NCBI RefSeq assembly: GCF_000242435.1
Contig: NZ_JH591187.1
Span: 315,938-370,674 of the forward strand
Reading direction: 5' to 3'
DNA from: Dialister succinatiphilus YIT 11850
GTDB taxonomy: Bacteria; Bacillota; Negativicutes; Veillonellales; Dialisteraceae
Length of the DNA stretch: 54,737 nt
Positions 52,652-54,737 of the stretch are shown piece after piece (the stretch's first letter is position 1; every line of letters begins with the position of its first letter). The notes under the pieces are model-generated. The model did no database searches. It was not told the DNA's origin and was given only the letters and a program-made list of their open reading frames with translations. The translations under genes were made by a program, and so were the position numbers.

Positions 52652-53965
52652 ATGACTATGCGCAAATATCTTTTACCGGCATTTCTGGGAGCCTGTTTCC
52701 TTCCAGGAATGGCCATGGCGGCTGATGAAGGAAGCAGACTGAACGGGGCGGACATGGCTTACATGGCCATTTCCACACTGCTGGTGCTCATTATGACTCC
52801 GGCTCTGGCTTTTTTCTACGGTGGTCTGGTACGCCGTAAGAACACCATTAATACCATTATGATGTCCATGGTATGTCTGGCTATCTTTACCGTACAGTGG
52901 TTTGTCTATGGGTATTCTCTTTCCTTCGGCCCTGATGTGGGCGGCATCATCGGCAATCTGGACTGGGCCTTTTTCCATGATGTAGGCATGGCAGCCAATC
53001 CGGATTATTCTGAAACCATTCCCCATATCCTATTCGCCCTGTTCCAGATGGCTTTTGCCATCCTCACGCCGGCCATCGTCAGCGGCGGTATTGTGGAAAG
53101 GACCCGTTTCCCGGCCTATTGTATTTTTATCCTTCTCTGGGGCACTCTGGTATATGATCCCATGTGCCATATGGTATGGGGCGTGGGCGGCTTCATCCGC
53201 AATATGGGAGCCCTTGACTTTGCAGGGGGCACGGTCATTCATGTCACCTCCGGCTTCTCTGCTTTAACTGCGGCCATTCTGATCGGCAGAAGAAAAGGGT
53301 ATGGCATTCTTTCCCTCCGCCCTCACAATATTCCCTATGTCTGCCTGGGCGGCAGCTTCCTGTGGCTGGGATGGTTCGGGTTTAACTCCGGCGCTGGCCT
53401 TTCGGCCAACGATGTGATGACGCAGGCCCTGGCCAATACAGGCATTGCCTCCTGTACGGCCGGTCTGGTGTGGATTGTTATTGAAGAAATCATTCACAAG
53501 AAAATGACGGCCCTGGGTCTTATGACCGGCATCCTCACCGGCCTCGTAGGCATTACACCGGCCGCAGGCTTCGTAGATGCCGGCGCAGCCTTCTTCATTG
53601 GTATCACCACACCGCTCATCTGCTATTTCTTCGTTTCCTTCGTCAAATCCAGACTTGGCTATGACGACTCTCTGGACGCCTTCGGCTGCCATGGCATGGG
53701 CGGCGTATGGGGTGCTCTGATGACAGGTATTTTCTGTACTAAAACCATCAATGATGCCGGTGCCGATGGCCTTCTCTACGGAAATCCCGGCCAGCTCATT
53801 CCTCAGGTGACAGGCATTGTGACCGGCATCATTGTGGCCGTAGTTATGACTACCTTGATTATCAAAGTGCTGGGGATTTTCATGAAAGTCCGCGCTACTG
53901 CTTCTGAAGAAGCCCAGGGCCTGGACCTTATCGACCATGGTGAAAGAGCGTATAATAAATTGTAA
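52652..53965 (+). CDS. amtB: Ammonium transporter AmtB
   Basis: Product of 437 residues; AAAGGA upstream. A cleavable signal peptide (MRKYLLPAFLGACFLPGMAMA) precedes eleven membrane helices, as in diderm Amt proteins. ADMAYMAISTLLVLIMTPALAFFYGGLVRRKN, FGCHGMGGVWGALMTGIF (His of the pore pair) and HVTSGFSALTAAILIGRR are signature segments. It conducts ammonium/ammonia across the inner membrane and is blocked by the PII protein encoded 12 bases downstream. Confidence 0.96.
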   Translation: MTMRKYLLPAFLGACFLPGMAMAADEGSRLNGADMAYMAISTLLVLIMTPALAFFYGGLVRRKNTINTIMMSMVCLAIFTVQWFVYGYSLSFGPDVGGIIGNLDWAFFHDVGMAANPDYSETIPHILFALFQMAFAILTPAIVSGGIVERTRFPAYCIFILLWGTLVYDPMCHMVWGVGGFIRNMGALDFAGGTVIHVTSGFSALTAAILIGRRKGYGILSLRPHNIPYVCLGGSFLWLGWFGFNSGAGLSANDVMTQALANTGIASCTAGLVWIVIEEIIHKKMTALGLMTGILTGLVGITPAAGFVDAGAAFFIGITTPLICYFFVSFVKSRLGYDDSLDAFGCHGMGGVWGALMTGIFCTKTINDAGADGLLYGNPGQLIPQVTGIVTGIIVAVVMTTLIIKVLGIFMKVRATASEEAQGLDLIDHGERAYNKL

Positions 53966-53977
53966 GAGGTGAAACCT

Positions 53978-54349
53978 ATGAATACAGATAAGAAAATCTA
54001 CAAGGTGGATGCGGTTATCCGTCCTGAAAAGCTGGAAGAACTGAAGGACAAGCTGTATGAAATCGGTGTTACCGGTATTACTGTTACTGAAGTCTACGGC
54101 TGCGGCCTCACCCATGGACAGGAAGAAATCTATAGAGGAAATGTACTCTCGGTGAACCTGCTTCCGAAAATTAAAATAGAAATTGTTATTTACGAAACAC
54201 CTCTGGAAAAACTGATTCAGACCATCCGCGACACCTGCAACACCGGTCATGTGGGAGACGGTAAAATCTTTGTATCCGAACTGACCACCGCTGTCAAAAT
54301 CCGCACAGGAGAAAGAGGCGGCGCTGCCATTATCGATGACAAGGCATAA
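53978..54349 (+). CDS. glnK: PII nitrogen-regulatory protein (GlnK/GlnB family)
   Basis: Product of 123 residues from ATG 53978 (AAGAGGTG upstream). PII core: KVDAVIRPEKLEELKDKLYEIGVTGITVTEVYG, T-loop CGLTHGQEEIYRGNVLSVNLLPKIKIEIV and C-terminal GHVGDGKIFVSELTTAVKIRTGERG. The usual uridylylated Tyr51 is replaced (YRGNVL instead of YRGAEY), while the earlier Tyr of YRG remains, so control by uridylylation is unlikely. Coupling to amtB and the T-loop suggest direct gating of AmtB according to ATP, ADP and 2-oxoglutarate. Symbol is assigned from the amtB linkage. Confidence 0.93.
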   Translation: MNTDKKIYKVDAVIRPEKLEELKDKLYEIGVTGITVTEVYGCGLTHGQEEIYRGNVLSVNLLPKIKIEIVIYETPLEKLIQTIRDTCNTGHVGDGKIFVSELTTAVKIRTGERGGAAIIDDKA

Positions 54350-54354
54350 GTGAA

Positions 54355-54396
54355 CAAAAAGGGCTGTGAAGAAGGGGAAATCATTTTTCACGGCTT
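54355..54396. terminator. Degenerate hairpin of the GGCTGTGAAAAAATG family, after the PII gene
   Basis: GGCTGTGAA (54362-54370) pairs with TTCACGGCT (54388-54396) with one G-U; AAAAA before and only a weak T-tract after. It ends the amtB-PII operon. Confidence 0.65.
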
Positions 54397-54506
54397 GAGG
54401 TAAGCATCGATTGATTGGCCTGCAATTCCGGCTTTGCTCCGGATGGTGAAATATGATTCATGAAATGCAGGCTCCTGGATCAGCAGCGCTTTCCCTTAAA
54501 CTATAT

Positions 54507-54737
54507 ATAACTCAAACTTCGCACACGGAAAACATCCCGTATGCCTTGATAAATCAGCTTGAACTGAATGTCGAAAGCCATTCACGCACACTTCTGTGCA
54601 CGCAGACGACTCATCCAAAGAGCGGGCAGATCGTTCAGGAATCGTTCCAAGAGCGATTCGACCAGCAAGACTTCTGACGGATATTCTGCCCGAAGCTGCT
54701 CCGCAAACTCCTGCAACACGAGGCGAAGCGCTTCCAT
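54507..54737 (-). mobile_element. Right end of a probable insertion sequence, copy B
   Basis: Reverse complement of 17-247 without a mismatch over 231 bases. Boundary at 54507, followed inward by AT-rich DNA and the PII operon terminator. The two copies point toward each other, with transposase C-termini facing inward. Confidence 0.75.
54582..54737 (-). CDS. C-terminal fragment of a probable transposase (cut by the window edge)
   Basis: Minus-strand frame open from 54737 to stop at 54582-54584, encoding 51 residues identical to the tail at 2-172 (MEALRLVLQEFAEQLRAEY to RLRAQKCA). The rest of the gene lies outside the window. The ATG at 54737-54735 is internal to the gene, not a start. Confidence 0.5.
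   Translation of the reverse strand: MEALRLVLQEFAEQLRAEYPSEVLLVESLLERFLNDLPALWMSRLRAQKCA

Noticed and set aside
1-54737. Composite transposon carrying the entire window
   Set aside because: The segment between the IS ends is 54 kb of largely core genes (glmS, trpS, ftsW, ptsI); contig ending at a repeat is the simpler explanation.

Overview
The window looks like one contig from a Negativicutes bacterium (a diderm Firmicute, most likely Dialister or a close relative; inferred from gene content only). Evidence for an outer membrane: a heptose kinase/adenylyltransferase and heptosyltransferase pair, a phosphoethanolamine-transferase-like sulfatase, and the extended signal peptide and beta-barrel anchor of a trimeric autotransporter. 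The window is bounded by two inverted, identical 231-bp copies of the end of what is probably an insertion sequence (17-247 and 54507-54737), so it probably stops where an assembler met a repeat.

Left segment (about 248-7560): AT-rich accessory DNA unlike the rest. It holds a KAP-family P-loop NTPase whose reading frame runs up to the IS end, a broken transposase remnant, a reverse transcriptase of the unknown-group/DRT (antiviral) kind preceded by a promoter and about 370 nt of strongly structured non-coding leader, a predicted membrane protein with a coupled 44-residue protein, and a lone zinc-ribbon gene with a perfect consensus promoter. This looks like a small defence island and is the most interesting part of the window.

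7.9-30.4 kb: housekeeping and envelope genes: rmlB, exonuclease III, a UPF0210/ACT-domain pair, a MATE exporter with a LysR regulator, an EptA-like sulfatase, trmB-ftsW, a lone CydB-like membrane protein, a radical-SAM/DNA-repair pair, a metallophosphatase lipoprotein behind a MerR-type promoter, queG, a chromosomal zeta toxin and cbiZ.

30.5-43.7 kb: sdaAB-sdaAA-hldE-heptosyltransferase (apparent operon), an MFS exporter, a class-I-amidotransferase-like peptidase, azlCD behind an elaborate hairpin leader, tRNA-Glu(CTC), sppA with a Yip1-like protein, glmS and trpS.

43.7-54.4 kb: a frame-broken trimeric autotransporter, nhaA, ptsI, cobO, a TVP38-like membrane protein, an acyl-CoA dehydrogenase, and amtB with a PII protein.

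The intergenic DNA carries three dispersed repeat families: degenerate G-rich arrays (GGGAATGGGGA-like), GC-palindrome units of the form TTGAC-hairpin-GAGGGTT, and near-identical long-stem hairpins built on GGCTGTGAAAAAATG that act as terminators. Several core genes have an extended -10 (TGnTATAAT). Corrinoid salvage (cbiZ, cobO) together with the cobalamin-dependent enzyme queG suggests a B12-scavenging lifestyle. No CRISPR array, rRNA, glmS ribozyme or T-box was recognised.
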